A DNA stretch of 64,000 nucleotides from Cristatella mucedo (lineage: Eukaryota; Bryozoa; Phylactolaemata; Cristatellidae). Positions 1 to 11,164 of this stretch are shown piece by piece (within the stretch, counting starts at the first letter, position 1; every line of letters begins with the position of its first letter). The stretch lies in assembly GCA_009760855.2 (NCBI GenBank), contig WPIO01000015.1, forward strand, positions 5,505,001 to 5,569,000, written 5' to 3'. The position numbers and the translations under genes are program-made. The notes under the pieces were generated by a model. It was not told the DNA's origin and ran no database searches. It saw nothing but the letters and a program-made list of their open reading frames with translations.

Positions 1-427
1 CTTTTCTAAATCTAACTGTTTACCAATACATCGTTCAAACGTCAAATCCTTTGGAGACCATACATTGAGTTCGCATGCTCACAAATCAAAGAACTCACCC
101 GACTGTAGTCACAACATCCCTGACTTGACAACATTTAAAAACAACTTAGCAGCGCACCTATTTAGGACAGAATTTAGTGGGTCCCTGTGATTCGTCCTTG
201 ATGTACTATGCTAACTGACACTGCGAATTCTGCCACTAGCCACACTTGCATGCTGATCCTGTGCATTTCACCCCTAACCGCGTTATTCCTGTTTTTATCA
301 AGCAGGATATCCAGTTAATTTTTGATCGCGTTTCCTTCGCAGCAAATGCGAAGCACCTATAACGAGACTGCGGTCTTCAAGGGTGCTTTAAAAAGTCAAA
401 GTATCATTACTATTATCATTATTATTA
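1..427 (+). mobile_element. LINE-A 3' end, cut by window start
   Basis: This is the 3' end of an L2/CR1-like retrotransposon, recognised by comparison with the better copies at 18.9-20.4 kb. It holds the decayed C-terminal coding part (a TTTAAAAACAACTTAGCAG-like stretch and the TTTAGTGGGTCCCTGTGA stop region). A 3' UTR follows with ACACTTGCATGCTGA and TTCCTTCGCAGCAAATGCGAAG, then an ATT-rich tail. The rest of the element lies outside the window. Confidence 0.8.
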
Positions 428-1210
428 AGTGCGCTGCTGGTCGGCAGGAAAACAACCCCCAGCAGCCTTATCAGCCTCAATGGGTACCGAGTGCAACTTT
501 CGCCTTCTTCATTGCTCAACCACTTGAGGAATACCGAATTTTCTTGAGCACCTACCTAACAAAAACCCTTTCGATTCTTACTTTTTTAATCAGAGTCGAT
601 GCTTCCGTGAATTCACTGATCATCAGCATTCCTTTCCCATTCTCTTCTGTTGACAACATATTTCTTTCCTAGGCAACCCTCCAGCCACCGCTAGGCAGGC
701 CATTCAGCAATGCACTATCAGGTAACCAAGAGTGACACGGAACGTAGCTTTGAAAGTCTCTGGGTATCCGCGTTCGATTCGTTATAGAAAGAAGTGACGC
801 CAGTTGCTAAAAATTGTTTATAACTTAAAATCGTGATCTGGCTATGGACGACTAACCATGGCAGTTGCAGGCGATCAGTAAAGTCGCAAGCTTCTTCATG
901 TTTCCACTGTATCGTACCTCACTAATCACAGTGGTCCGTCGCATCATGCACAAACCTTGCACTATGCCACCACCCCCATTCAACTTTCTTCACCACCAGC
1001 ATCAACCTTAACATCCCAAGGCTTTGCCATCGAAGCACCAGACATTGAAAGAAAGGCATCCCGGTGCGTGAACACGTCAGGGCACTCTCTGGCTGCATTG
1101 GCAAGGTATAGCACGGTGACTCATTGATGTAGGATGTTTCGGCAATGAATACAGTGTTTCCCTGATTCAGCAGGGTGCCAATCTGCTCGAGAACCAGCTC
1201 GATGAGAGAT
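428..1210. other. unassigned sequence
   Basis: No repeat family or coding signal was recognised here. A short open frame runs through from the preceding LINE tail, but it has no domain or codon signature that would support a gene. Confidence 0.5.
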
Positions 1211-1388
1211 TGTGAGCCGCGACTGCTTTTTCAGTAAGGTGGTTAATTTTCACGACCTTAGGATTGAAGCTGTGTGTTTGAATCGCTCGTAGGCTGATTC
1301 TTTGTCTGCAATGCAAGCCGTGATGATAGCTATTATAACTCTTCTGTCGCTATGTACAAAAGACTGCTACATTAACTGGAATTATTCT
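1211..1388 (+). mobile_element. tRNA-derived SINE, diverged
   Basis: The copy follows the family layout: a GTGAGCCGCGACTG head, a decayed A-box with TCAGTAAGGTGG, the TTTCACGACCTTAG segment, and a weak B-box (GTTTGAATCGC). The body then reads TTCTTTGTCTGCAATGCAAGCCGTGATGATAGC in two parts and closes with TCTGTCGCTAT. It is more mutated than the copy at 28.6 kb and lacks a clear A-rich tail. Confidence 0.7.
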
Positions 1389-3317
1389 TGCTCGTCGCCG
1401 AAATTACTTCGCACTATCTAATCTAGCTGCAAAGCCCAAGGCTGTCCGAGTGAGATACTTGGTTAGCAAGGTGTAGCACCGGACTAGCACGGCTCAGGGC
1501 TTCACCGAGCCTTTGTCAGACTACACGACTCTCTGAGACGGCTGCTTATCGCTGAGCCTCTGCAAACCCAGTCTGTAGCTACCACAGAGACCTACACCTG
1601 GACGTACTCCTACTTGGCCGACGAGACGGAAGGTCAGCTAGTAACTGGCTGGGCGGCAGCTGTGCTGTGGCGCCGGTGCCGGCTAATCTCAAGCTTGTGG
1701 GCGGGCCATGACTGGCCGGTCCCATTGTCTGTCGTCGCTGGAGCCCTGAGACCGGCTAGCCCATAATGCAATACGTCGCGCCTGCGGTAACTTCAGTCGA
1801 CAGCCAGCGTCTGTCTCGGCTCCTACTCTGCTTCCTCGGCTTGTACTATCGAACGAAAGATGAGCCTTTACCAGAAGATCGGCCAGAGGCTTGCAGGTTG
1901 TAGACAGTGCGCCTTGGCGACTCTGCCCCACATGCGCTTCCCAGCTCCGAGTGCTGCTGCTTCCTTGCTGATCCTTGCGTGAGCTGCCGCTGCCCACGTT
2001 GCCCATTCCTACTATCGGCATGCCGCTCAGCATTTCTGCTACCGCTCACTGGAGGCGCGATACCTCGAAGCTTACTCGAGCCGCCGCCTGACTGCATGCC
2101 TGGCCATAGGAGGAGGGCAATTTTGGTAACTGCTTGCCCGACCGTATTTCAATAGCCTAGCAGTGGCTGTGCTCAGGCAAATGCTGGTGAACCAGAAAAC
2201 ACGGCTAGCTATTGCATAGAGGGCAATGCAAGCAGTGCCACTCGCTAGATCCACGATCAAAGCTGCTGACGATAGGCAGATGCTAGCAACTTGGGAAAAG
2301 CCACAGCAGCTGTAGCCGCTAGTAGTTGCTGGAGGAAATTCGCCACTAGAGACGCGAAAAAGCGGCTCAGAAGCGGTTCTGTACTACACTGGTTGTGGCT
2401 CAACGGTAAGCAGTTTGCAGCTGCAGTGGCGCCTCCTTGGCTTCTTTTGCATAGCCTAATAACATGTGGCTGCGAAGCTTAGCCGTGGTGACCGTGGTGG
2501 CTGCAGCGGCCAAGGCAGTAAATGCACATGCAGCGCCGGTTGAGGGGTTAATTAGCTGCTCGGACTGCCACCTTTACATCCGTTTCCAACCTGTCAGCTG
2601 ACGGCCACAACCTAATGCCATGCTGTCGGAACTTACGAGGCATGTGCACCAATTACTTTTCATAGTGTTAGCTCAGATTGCATAGCAAAGTCTGGCGCTT
2701 TCCTGGTAAGACAGGTATGGTGAAAGAGACGTGGGTGTAAATTTTGACGCCCTTATACTGACTTGGCAGCAGTGGCTGTCGATCGCCACCGCCTCCAACA
2801 GGCCACTGCTACCTGAGGGCCAGTGTCTCAGGCGGCCAACGATCTGGAACGGGCCAAAGCTCTCATATAGGTTAAGATATGCTCTAATGACGTTGACCCT
2901 GCTTCAGAGTTGAATAGTCTAGATGATGATGCTAACCAATCTGTATTTTTGATTACAAAACGCTAACCCTGTAAGTCATCGTCAAAGCTCGGTAGCGAAA
3001 GACAGAGGAATTCCCCCAAACGCTTTGCTCTCACCCTGCGTTCCCAGAGTTAGTTCAAGGAGTGTCCACTAGCCGCCTAGCCTCGCGAGACTTATTAATA
3101 ATCTCCACAGCTACCATCTCTGGTGGAATTTGACTTACCAACGGAGTGGTCACACACTGCCCAGCGGGGCTGTTAATGCACACGTAAGGCCGTATTTTAG
3201 TCTAGTTTTGTGTTACAGTCTACAGCACTTCATTTGATTATCCACAGTAAGTCGTTTTTCTAAGCGAAGAGCTCCCCATGAATAGCCCCCTAAATATCCC
3301 TACCTGATTTTAGAGGT
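1389..3317. other. unassigned, partly GC-rich
   Basis: About 1.9 kb without a recognised repeat. The part at about 1,600-2,120 is GC- and CpG-richer than its surroundings and gives overlapping short open frames on both strands, as expected from base composition. None shows a domain, a splice-site pair or biased codon use that would justify a gene call. Confidence 0.4.
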
Positions 3318-3462
3318 TCTTTTATATAGCGACAGAAGATCATTTAAGGTTATCATAAATTATTGCATTGGCAGTAAATCATCACCCAATGCAGGAATGG
3401 AACCCACGAACTCGAGACCAAAGTCGGGAAGAGCAACCGCCTTACCTAACGAGCCATCCAGT
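3318..3462 (-). mobile_element. tRNA-derived SINE, diverged
   Basis: Read on the minus strand, the copy has the head CTAGGTAAGGCGG-like box (plus strand CCGCCTTACCTAACGAGCC), a B-box complement (GGAATGGAACCC) and the end motif TATAGCGACAGAAG. The middle is decayed and the A-rich tail is missing. Confidence 0.7.
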
Positions 3463-3984
3463 CCCCATAAACATATCATCCTGACAGACTTTGATTATTC
3501 AATGGAATTACGCTTAGCCACTCAAACATTAGTATGTTTCTTCTTGGCTATGCAGTGTAACACTGCTGTCTCCTTAGGTTTCTTCTCTATGAGGCATATT
3601 ACCCGGGAAAAACTATAGGTGACCGATCCGTTTCACTCATGCTAATATAAACTCTTGATTCTTCATTTGCCTTACCTAATGGCATGTCGATGGATCTACT
3701 GTGGCTCATATAAATTTAAGAAGACTTGAAGGTGGTAGCCGTTATCTTATACCTATAAATTGTTACAGCATGCAGAGGTTCCCAATTTCTGTAGGTTCTG
3801 CTTGCCTTGTGAGCCTGTAAGTGTGCCACGTGACAGTGTCCTCTCGCTCATACACATTCTATTTCTGTTCGAAATAGAGCAGCGAATCAGAGAATCCACT
3901 AGGGAATGATGCTGCTTCGTCTTTATATCCGTCGGCAGAAACCGGAAGGCGAGTAGCCGCTTTCACTTCCAGCAAAGATATATC

Positions 3985-4822
3985 TGCCAAGTTAGAAAGT
4001 GACATTTCGTTAGACGACCGCGTCAGTTATAAAATCAAGTATGCCTACATTCAACTACGAAGCACTGCTAAAATTAGAGCTTTGCTAGATAGGGATATCA
4101 CAAATAAATTCGTCCCTGCATTTGTAAAATCCTATCTATACCTATGTAATTAAATGCTCGCTGGTCTATTGGCATGTGCAGCCTGACGCTTACAGCTGGT
4201 GCAAAGTTCTGCAGCTATGCTTGTCTGTCGCAAAAATCTCAGTTGCCACGTCATTTCTCACCGATCCATTCTTGCTACAAGTCAAGCAATGGATCAATTT
4301 TCAAGATTCTGTCACTCACTTTTAGTTCCCATCATTCTTTGGCTCCAGCCTACCTATCAGATTTAATTTCCCACAAGGCAAAGCATTGTCTCACCAAATG
4401 TTTGGAGACTAGCTGTTTACCTATATCTCGCAAAACCTTAAATCCTTCGGAGACCGTGCCTTTAGCTCGTATATGCCCGAAGCCTGGAACCCAATCCCGA
4501 TTTCAATCACGTCCTCTGACTTGACCACATTTAAAGAGAAATTAAAAACCAACCTGTTTATGATAGCATTTAGTGGGTCCCTGTGATTTTTCCTTCATGT
4601 ACTTATGTGTGGTGACAATGTGCACGCTGCCACTAACCGCACTTGCATGCTGACCCTGTGCATGTCACCCCTAACCATTTTATTCATGTTGTTTATCAAG
4701 CATGATATTACTCACCATTCAATCGCGTTTCCCTTTGCTGAAAATATAAAAAGCCTAGAAATACATTGAGTTATCATAAGGCACTTTATCAAGTGTATTA
4801 TCATTATTATTGTTATCATTGT
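3985..4822 (+). mobile_element. LINE-A fragment with internal deletion
   Basis: The segment at 3,985-4,140 matches the LINE-A region after the RT palm (GTTAGACGACCGCGTCAG, then GCTAAAATTAGAGC). After a short gap the similarity resumes at about 4,165 and covers the C-terminal region (TTGTCTGTCGCAAAAATC), the stop region and the 3' UTR. The copy ends in an ATT-rich tail near 4,822. Stops and frame changes show that it is dead. It is older than the copy at 18.9 kb, judging from its many substitutions. Confidence 0.75.
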
Positions 4823-5638
4823 TTTTTATACTGAGCCGGCAGTGGCTGAAAAGCCTTCTCGGCTTCTGCCTCGACCACTTGTGCTGCCACAAAGCTGCAA
4901 AGGCAGCTTTGATTTGACCTTTGGTCTGCCCCTTTATTATGCCATTCGATCGCCCATGCCATTGAGTTGGTGGTCAGTCACATGGGCCAGAGCAGGTTAA
5001 GGCTTCCAATTTTAGACGATGGAATCCATGACGACGACCTTCCTCCGCCTTTGCCACCGAGGACTACAAGAAAACTCATCGGTCAGTGATATTTCATATG
5101 CCGTTTTTGGCTTCTTTATGACATTGATTTAGGTAACCGATTGCAAGCTAAATGCCTAATTAATTAGCATGGCACTGGATTGCTTGCCGATCCATACCGA
5201 TCCAATTAAAAAATATGGCACTATTCACTACGGAGCTACTTTTTAGATGGCTAGCTAGACATGTTTCCAGATGGTTGCTAAATGCGTTAATCGCTAGGTA
5301 GCAGGATGCACAATTTCAAGGTGGATATCCGGTTTTTAGCTATAACGAGAAATGGATTTCAGGTGGAGCTGCGGAGATAGAGAGAGCGACAGAGAAAGAG
5401 GAAGCAATAGAAGAACAGAGACACACAGAGTGAGAGCCAGAGCGAGTGGAAATCCGCAATTAAAAAGTGAAGGAGCGGTCACCTTTACAAGTAGAGTGAT
5501 GCCATAAGCAGTTGTAGCAATACCAAACCAGCTTGACGGTAAAGGCATCGATAAGCTGCATCGCTCAGATGGCAAACGGAGCCGCTAACCTTATCATAAG
5601 ATGTAATCAACGAAATGAAGTAGCTGGGTTCTTCTCTC
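4823..5638. other. unassigned sequence
   Basis: No element or gene was recognised. A GA-rich stretch lies at about 5,375-5,435. The hydrophobic minus-strand frame over it comes from its CT-rich complement and is not evidence of a membrane protein. Confidence 0.45.
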
Positions 5639-5707
5639 CACGTGCAGTGCACGTGTACGAGCTGGAGACAAATGACCCTTCAATACTGAAGGATCATCTG
5701 ATGATCC
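5639..5707. repeat. pair of perfect 17-bp palindromes
   Basis: Two perfect odd-length palindromes lie 52 bp apart: CACGTGCAGTGCACGTG at 5,639-5,655 and GGATCATCTGATGATCC at 5,691-5,707. The first holds two CACGTG E-box cores in mirror arrangement. They lie upstream of the GC-rich island with the candidate exon. A regulatory role is inference only. Confidence 0.5.
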
Positions 5708-6041
5708 GGCTGCAGAGTTGTTATTTACGCTTGGGCACTTGGATTACGAGGTCAGGGCTCTATGGTGGCGAAGTTTCGCCCAAACTGCCGCCTCTGAGCT
5801 GAGTCGGATTAAGCCCTAAGAGGAAGCAATTCCAATGTTTGTGCCCAACGGACGCTAACCGAGTCGTGACAGTGGCAGTCGCACGACCTTGTGTATTCAC
5901 TTCCGCTTGGCCTAGCAAGTAGCTTTGCTCTCTATTTAGTGCTACCACATAGAGTGCAAAAGCTCCTGACCTGGCCGAGTGAGGCGAGCATAGCGAGTAA
6001 GACGTTCTTGGCGAGTCAGCTTCTAATCTTTTCATTGTTAC

Positions 6042-6447
6042 AGCTCCTCTGCAAAAGAAAACTGGCGAAATACATTACGCTGACTTGGCGTTTCCCGAGG
6101 GTAAGCTGGCGATCCAGAGAACAACCGTTCGTCCCCAGCATGGTTGCCACAGTCGCCGTGGCAGTCCTGGTCTGCGTCAGCCGTATTGGCCAGAGCACAT
6201 GGTCGTTGTAGACGAAGACACGCCGCCGTCATATCCGGCGCCGCCCGTGCCGTGCAGCAAGCCGATTCGCAAAAAGGATGAGCCAAAATATGCTGATATC
6301 GACGCGACGGCGACTTTGGCAGCTCGTGCCATCACAGGCTACCGCGCCGCCCAGGTGGCTCGGTTTAAGCATGCCAACGGTAATAAGGCAAACATCACGC
6401 GTTCGGAAAGCACCGCCTCATCTGCGCCTCATCCTCAGGGTTACACC
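6042..6447 (+). CDS. candidate exon of a receptor-like cytoplasmic tail
   Basis: The frame is open from before 6,042 to a stop at 6,658. A plausible 3' splice site (TTTTCATTGTTACAG) ends at 6,041 and a weak donor-like site (CCAG/GTGCTC) lies near 6,446. The first residues include EIHYADLAF, which fits the ITIM consensus (I/V/L/S)xYxx(I/L/V). Further on come PPSYPAPP, which contains a PPxY WW-binding motif and prolines, and KYADID, a second tyrosine motif that lacks the usual residue at -2. Such spacing of YADL-type motifs is known from inhibitory immunoglobulin-superfamily tails such as SIRP-alpha. There is no transmembrane exon or other confirmed exon nearby, and a GTAAG at 6,100 could split this block. 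A chance open frame in GC-rich DNA is quite possible. Confidence 0.3.
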
Positions 6448-7069
6448 CAGGCCAGGTGCTCCGCCGCAGCGCCCTGCCGGTGGTCGCTAAGTTCTCTTCC
6501 TCGGTATCGAACTCGAACGAAGGCGCCACGCCAATCTTACAGTGCGTCTGAGTCCCGTGGAGTCCCGCTTCCTTTACTTGAGGAGAGCACTTTAAGGTTC
6601 GCCAGCACTTTGGATCTCGCTCTGGTCCGAGCTTTCTTTGATCGGAGCTTTCTTTTTTAGGAGATTTCTTTGTTCGGATATTTCATTGCTAGGAGATTTC
6701 CCTGCAGATTGATCGTAGGATACGGTGAAAAGTTCACGTACTGACTCAAAATGCCCACCGTGGCTTAGGTCTCCTATACTTAACTAAACTGCTGCACCAG
6801 TTTCAGTCTCCTCATGTACTTATGACCTTTTCTCTCGAACTTAGGCTCCGTGGCCGCCGCGCTTGGCACGACAGCACCAATTGCTGGCATTAGCGAACCA
6901 GTCCTCCTGAAACGATATGGCTCTGCCTAGCCAATGTCCTGTGAGCGTGATACCGGTGGAGATTGGGCGGCGGCCCGTCCTTGACGTTTTTCAGAGATCT
7001 TTTGACTCGCTTCTTCTGCTCTACAGACACCGCCTCGGCTGGCGCCGGCTCGAGCCTAATTTTTAGTCT

Positions 7070-7103
7070 TCTTCTCATTCTCTCCGTCTCTCTCTCCATT
7101 TCA

Positions 7104-7167
<64 letters not shown>

Positions 7168-7450
7168 CTTTCTTTCTCTCCCTCTCATTCTTTTAATTCT
7201 CCCTCTCTCTCACACCCTCTTTCTCTCCCTCTCTTCCATTGTCGCTCTCTTTTTCTCTCTTCCCCTCACCCTGTCTCTGTTTTTCTGTCTCTTTCTCTCA
7301 CTCTCTTTCACCCCCTCTTTCTCTTCCTCTATCACTCGCCCTCTCTCTCAACCTTTTCCTCTCTTTCTCTCTTTCTCTCTCGCTCTGTATCTCTTTCTCC
7401 CTCTCTCTCTGTTTCTACCCATCTCTCTCTCACTTTTTCTCTCTAGCCCA
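7070..7450. repeat. polypyrimidine (CT)n tract
   Basis: About 380 bp is almost pure C and T on the plus strand. The most regular (CT)n run is at about 7,105-7,165, with interrupted TCTCCC/TTTC variants to 7,450. The long Ser/Leu-rich frames through it are products of the dinucleotide repeat. Confidence 0.9.
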
Positions 7451-7724
7451 ACAGTCTCCAGATTTCTCTCTGCAGTAGGACACATCAAATCATTCCAGCC
7501 TCTCGTGCGGTAGCCGTAACTAGAAATGTTCGTTAGATTCCACTGCGTGACGACCAGCCAAGTGCAGGCACGCTCAGTGGGCTGCTTTCCTTGAATTGTA
7601 GCACAGCTTTGAACCTGAAATTTTGATGTCTTCGGAGCCTGGACGGATCCCGGATGAAGTCCGAAATCTCGAGACACTATTGCATTAATAACAATATTAT
7701 TAATATTACTATTAAGGGAACTTT

Positions 7725-8110
7725 GCTACCGCACCCTTTCAGTCTGTGGTCTGGTTCCGAGCCGTACCGAGACGTGCGGGCAAGTGACCCGGTGGTAAGC
7801 CCAGCGTGTAGCCGTGGCCTCCGATGCGGCAGCCGCATCTGATGCAAGACGCCTGGTCAACTCGCGACAGGCGGGGCCGCCCCAAGCGAGGCCAGCCTGA
7901 GATCGAGCGAGCAAGCGAGCGAGCGACAGACGACGGCACCACTGCCCGCGCCTAGTGCGGCGGCGGCCTTGCAGGCGGACCGCTGGTGGCAAGCGAGTGT
8001 GCTGCTTTGAGAAGAGCTTCGCTGTCAGCGGCTTTGCTGTAGATGCGAGCGATAATCGGCCTGCACCAAGTAGTTGCGTCGCCCAAGCAGTTGGGTCTCG
8101 CCGAATCTTT
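7725..8110. promoter_or_regulatory. CpG-rich block, possible CpG island
   Basis: CpG dinucleotides are dense here by eye, especially at 7,780-7,990 (GCGGGGCCGCCCC, GAGCGAGCAAGCGAGCGAGCG), and unlike the CpG-poor LINE remnants around. Such islands often mark promoters in animals with patchy methylation. No TATA box, start site or downstream gene could be identified, so a promoter role is only a possibility. Confidence 0.35.
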
Positions 8111-8608
8111 CTCGGCTCAGGCGTCTTCTCATCTTCCCAAATTTCTTTTAACTCGCTCGTTTAGTGGACCACAAGCCCGGTCAAAAATGCACATCCATTG
8201 GCCACTAGTGGGAATGAGTGATTGCGGAATTATAGCCAGGACCTATTGAACTCAAAGAGGACGTGTCGAACTTGTAGAACTTGCCCCATCCTACAGCGTC
8301 AGTAAATTTGCACTTCGTTAAGTCGAGGCTGTGGAGGCCGCCGGACTCAAAATGAAAAAAACATCCTAGCTGCATCCAACAAGGTCATCTGTAAAACCGT
8401 CGAGCATGGCCACGACAGTCAACCAAGGGATGAAAAGCGTTTCCTTTCAAGAAAATAAGATTTTAGTGCTTAGAGATTCTATGGTCCTCTTTGACAGCAG
8501 AATTGACCCAGCAGATGGCATTGCTCTATATGGTCTTCCTACAAAGCAACGGCACCTGCACCAGGAATATACTAATTAGATAGATAAAAGCATTATGGGC
8601 TATTTTAG
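8111..8608. other. unassigned sequence
   Basis: Nothing recognisable beyond short open frames without domains. Confidence 0.45.
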
Positions 8609-8690
8609 CAAATGTTAAATGCCTATAAAGAGATTGATTTTTCTGAGAGTGCTATATCAAGTATATTGTTAATGTCATTATTATTATTAT
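8609..8690 (+). mobile_element. LINE-A extreme 3' tail
   Basis: The terminal LINE-A motif is present in decayed form (GCAAATGTTAAATGCC, then AAAGAGATTGATTTTTCTGAG) and is followed by an ATT-rich tail. Only about 80 bp of the element is present, as expected from heavy 5' truncation during target-primed reverse transcription. Confidence 0.7.
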
Positions 8691-8734
8691 GGATCCGTCT
8701 CAGAATTATGGCGGGCGACGGATGCGGGCCGTCT

Positions 8735-8920
8735 AAATTAATAAATAAACATTAGCTTATTTAACAGCCTCTTTTTTATAGCGACTGTAAAGAGTATACG
8801 ATTATCACCACCGGTTGCAGTGGGGATAAAGGATCGCGCACAGCAGGAATCGAACCCACGACCTGGGACCGAGGTGGTGAAACCAACAGCCTTATCTAGT
8901 GTGCCACCACCGCTCACCAC
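8735..8920 (-). mobile_element. tRNA-derived SINE
   Basis: On the minus strand the copy starts with a TGGTGGCACACTAGATAAGG A-box region and continues to a B-box (plus strand GGAATCGAACCC). The body has the family hairpin arms (plus strand GATTATCACCACC and GTGGGGATAAAGG). It ends in CTGTTAAATAAGC and a TTTATTTAT tail. It is among the better preserved copies. Confidence 0.85.
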
Positions 8921-9505
8921 TGCGGCCAGAAATCTTGCTGGCGGGTGCTCGGATGATCTAACAGGAAGGGGTACGGAGTTCGTGAGTTGGATCGGGGGCT
9001 GCCACCAATTAACACTGCAACAGCTTTCCACTCTGTGGAAGACAGGCCGACAGCTGGATAATCAGTGCCTGGACATCCTCCCATAGAGCAGCCGAACTGG
9101 CGAGTCTTCCAACGGTTGGACTGGAGCTAGATCTCTGTATCGCTACAGAACTAACGGTGGCAACCGAATGCATATCCAGATCGAGCTGGCTTCCGTTTAA
9201 TCGCAATACTCGCCAGTCGTTACTACTGCTGAATAAACAGCGAAGTTGGAAAGAATTGGGGAAATCTCCCGTAGCGATTAGGCATGGAAAATCTGAACGC
9301 CGACAGTCTGCCTGAACTACAATGGAAGCCTGTTGATAGGGCTGGATATTGAAATTCGGGGCTCAAGATGGGCAAGCAATATAGTCACCGCTTTCTTAGA
9401 ATTATGTTTAGTATGCTGGTTGCTGAAGTAATTGCTTAGCTTTTATTCGTTGCTGGCTCATATCTCCTATCGCTTTGGTCTGCACTCAAAGGAGAATTTA
9501 AAACG

Positions 9506-9600
9506 GCTCGGAGAGGCTGTCCAGGAGGGAGAGATTGTGCAGGCCGCAGAGATTGTGCAGGCCGGAGAGACTGCCCAGGTTGGAGAGGGTACACAGAACG
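9506..9600. repeat. 18-bp tandem repeat, about 5 units
   Basis: Units of the type GGAGAGATTGTGCAGGCC repeat about five times with substitutions. Because 18 is a multiple of three, the plus frame stays open and reads six-residue repeats such as EIVQAG. The array abuts the LTR-like repeat to its right. Confidence 0.7.
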
Positions 9601-9817
9601 CTGGTCCAGGACAACGCCAACGGTTTATTGTACAAGGCACGGAGCAGCAAGACGCACGACTGCTTTCGTCCCCTTCTCACACTAGAGTCTCTCCTCCTCC
9701 ATTCCTGTGGTTGACCCCGATGATTCATCGAGGACCACAACTGTGCAGCGGCCGACCCTGATGGTGAATCCACCATCTGGCCACCAGCGGTTACCAGCCT
9801 GTGTCCATGCCACATCA
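9601..9817 (-). mobile_element. LTR-like repeat R1, copy 1
   Basis: This block is homologous to 26,790-26,986: both contain ATGGTGAATCCACCATCTG and CCTGTGTCC..CCACATCA, and similarity stops at the same CCACATCA. On the minus strand that edge reads TGATGTGG, a TG start like that of an LTR. An AATAAA (plus strand TTTATT near 9,625) lies downstream on the minus strand. No terminal CA end or internal domain was found, so the LTR class is tentative while the repeat relation is firm. Confidence 0.45.
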
Positions 9818-10458
9818 CAGTCTCATTAGAGGAGCCGGCATACAGTCAAACTACAGGAATTAAATGCAATATTTTTCGCGTAAATCATTTATTTCATTTA
9901 CTCATTCAGAAAAGGACTCGGCGTACTCAATGTAACAGCTACAAACTGGCCATCTCTTGCCATTTCTCAGCGTCTTTGTAGGTAAACCGAGTGAAGCAGC
10001 CAGTGTTAGATTACGATAGCATCAGAACCAACGGCCTCATACCAGCACCATTCTGTTGTAATTCCTTCAGGTACCTGCAGCGAGAAAGGCTCGGTTTCTC
10101 GGCCATAACTAGTGGGCAGACATATGGATAGAGCCCACGCCAAAGTGGTAACAGCAAAAAGATATCGATCTTTCTGAAAGGCTTCCAATGATGATGACAG
10201 AAGTCGCATTGGCTTTGATTGAGGTCTCTCCGAACTTTCTGGCCACCGTAATTACTCAAGCAAAAGAAAGTTTGTTGTAATTTGCATTGTACTCCGACCA
10301 TAAGAATATCTTATGTAGGAATACTCTGCTTACAAGTATATTGATTCCGTGTCCCAGATATATTCGAGCTGCAGTCTGAAGATACTCCACCGTATGGGAA
10401 TAATCCACCTCCACCTAAAATAATGCCCATTTGCCAGCATAAGTGAGTTCTTATACGA
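9818..10458. other. unassigned sequence
   Basis: Two overlapping minus-strand frames of up to about 95 codons occur, without recognisable motifs. No repeat family was seen. Confidence 0.45.
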
Positions 10459-10622
10459 GCTGATCTAACAGCCACTTTTGTAAAGCAACAGCTGAGCCTT
10501 TATCGCTATCACTAACGCTTAAAGTGGTGATTATGGATTACCAACAGCAGGATTTGAACCCTACAACTCGGGACGGAGGTAATGAGAAGCAACCACCTAA
10601 CCTAGCGTGCCATCACGGCTCT
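10459..10622 (-). mobile_element. tRNA-derived SINE
   Basis: The minus-strand copy has the head TGATGGCACGCTAGG, a B-box remnant (plus strand CAGGATTTGAACCC) and hairpin remnants (CCTTTATCGCTATCAC on the plus strand). Its end is GATCTAACAGCCACTTTTG without a long A-rich tail. Confidence 0.8.
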
Positions 10623-11160
10623 CTTTTTTATGACTCACAACGGGAAACCAAGTTTTTCCTGTAGGTTCCAGTCTAGCGAAACGCGGGTTTGCGATGACTC
10701 TCCCACACATGCTTCCCTCGTCACGTCGCGCGAACCGAGGGGTGCTAATTGAAGTGGTGCGATTTGAGGACGCAGGGAAGTAGGCCCGAAGGAAAAATCT
10801 CAGGTGATGTCGATCTTGCTATTTGCCACAGTGGCCGGTGACCGTAGGCAACTTCCTGGCAGCCATGCAGCACCTACGTTGGGGTTTCCGTCTCCGACTG
10901 GCAAATAGTTACAGTTCAGTCATTACGGGACGGCTCCTGGACGGCGGTGGCTTTGAAACATAGCCGACCGCAAATTATTGGAAAGGAGCATTGCCTGCGG
11001 TGGCAACCGGCATCGAGTGGCTGCTCTGTAGATAAAGAGGTGCTGTTCGGTCATTGTGGTCCGTTGGTAGCCGAGTAAGATGGTCGAGTATAGTAATTAG
11101 ATCAAAATTGGCGTGGATTGAGATCCACTTGCCCCCAAAGCCAGGCGATCGCTCTTAACT
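10623..11160. other. unassigned sequence
   Basis: No element, RNA gene or convincing coding frame was recognised in this moderately GC-rich stretch. Confidence 0.45.
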
Positions 11161-11164
11161 TGCG

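Noticed and set aside
7348-7677. 109-codon Arg/Glu-rich minus-strand frame
   Set aside because: Half of it is the complement of the CT tract. The other half has no domain.
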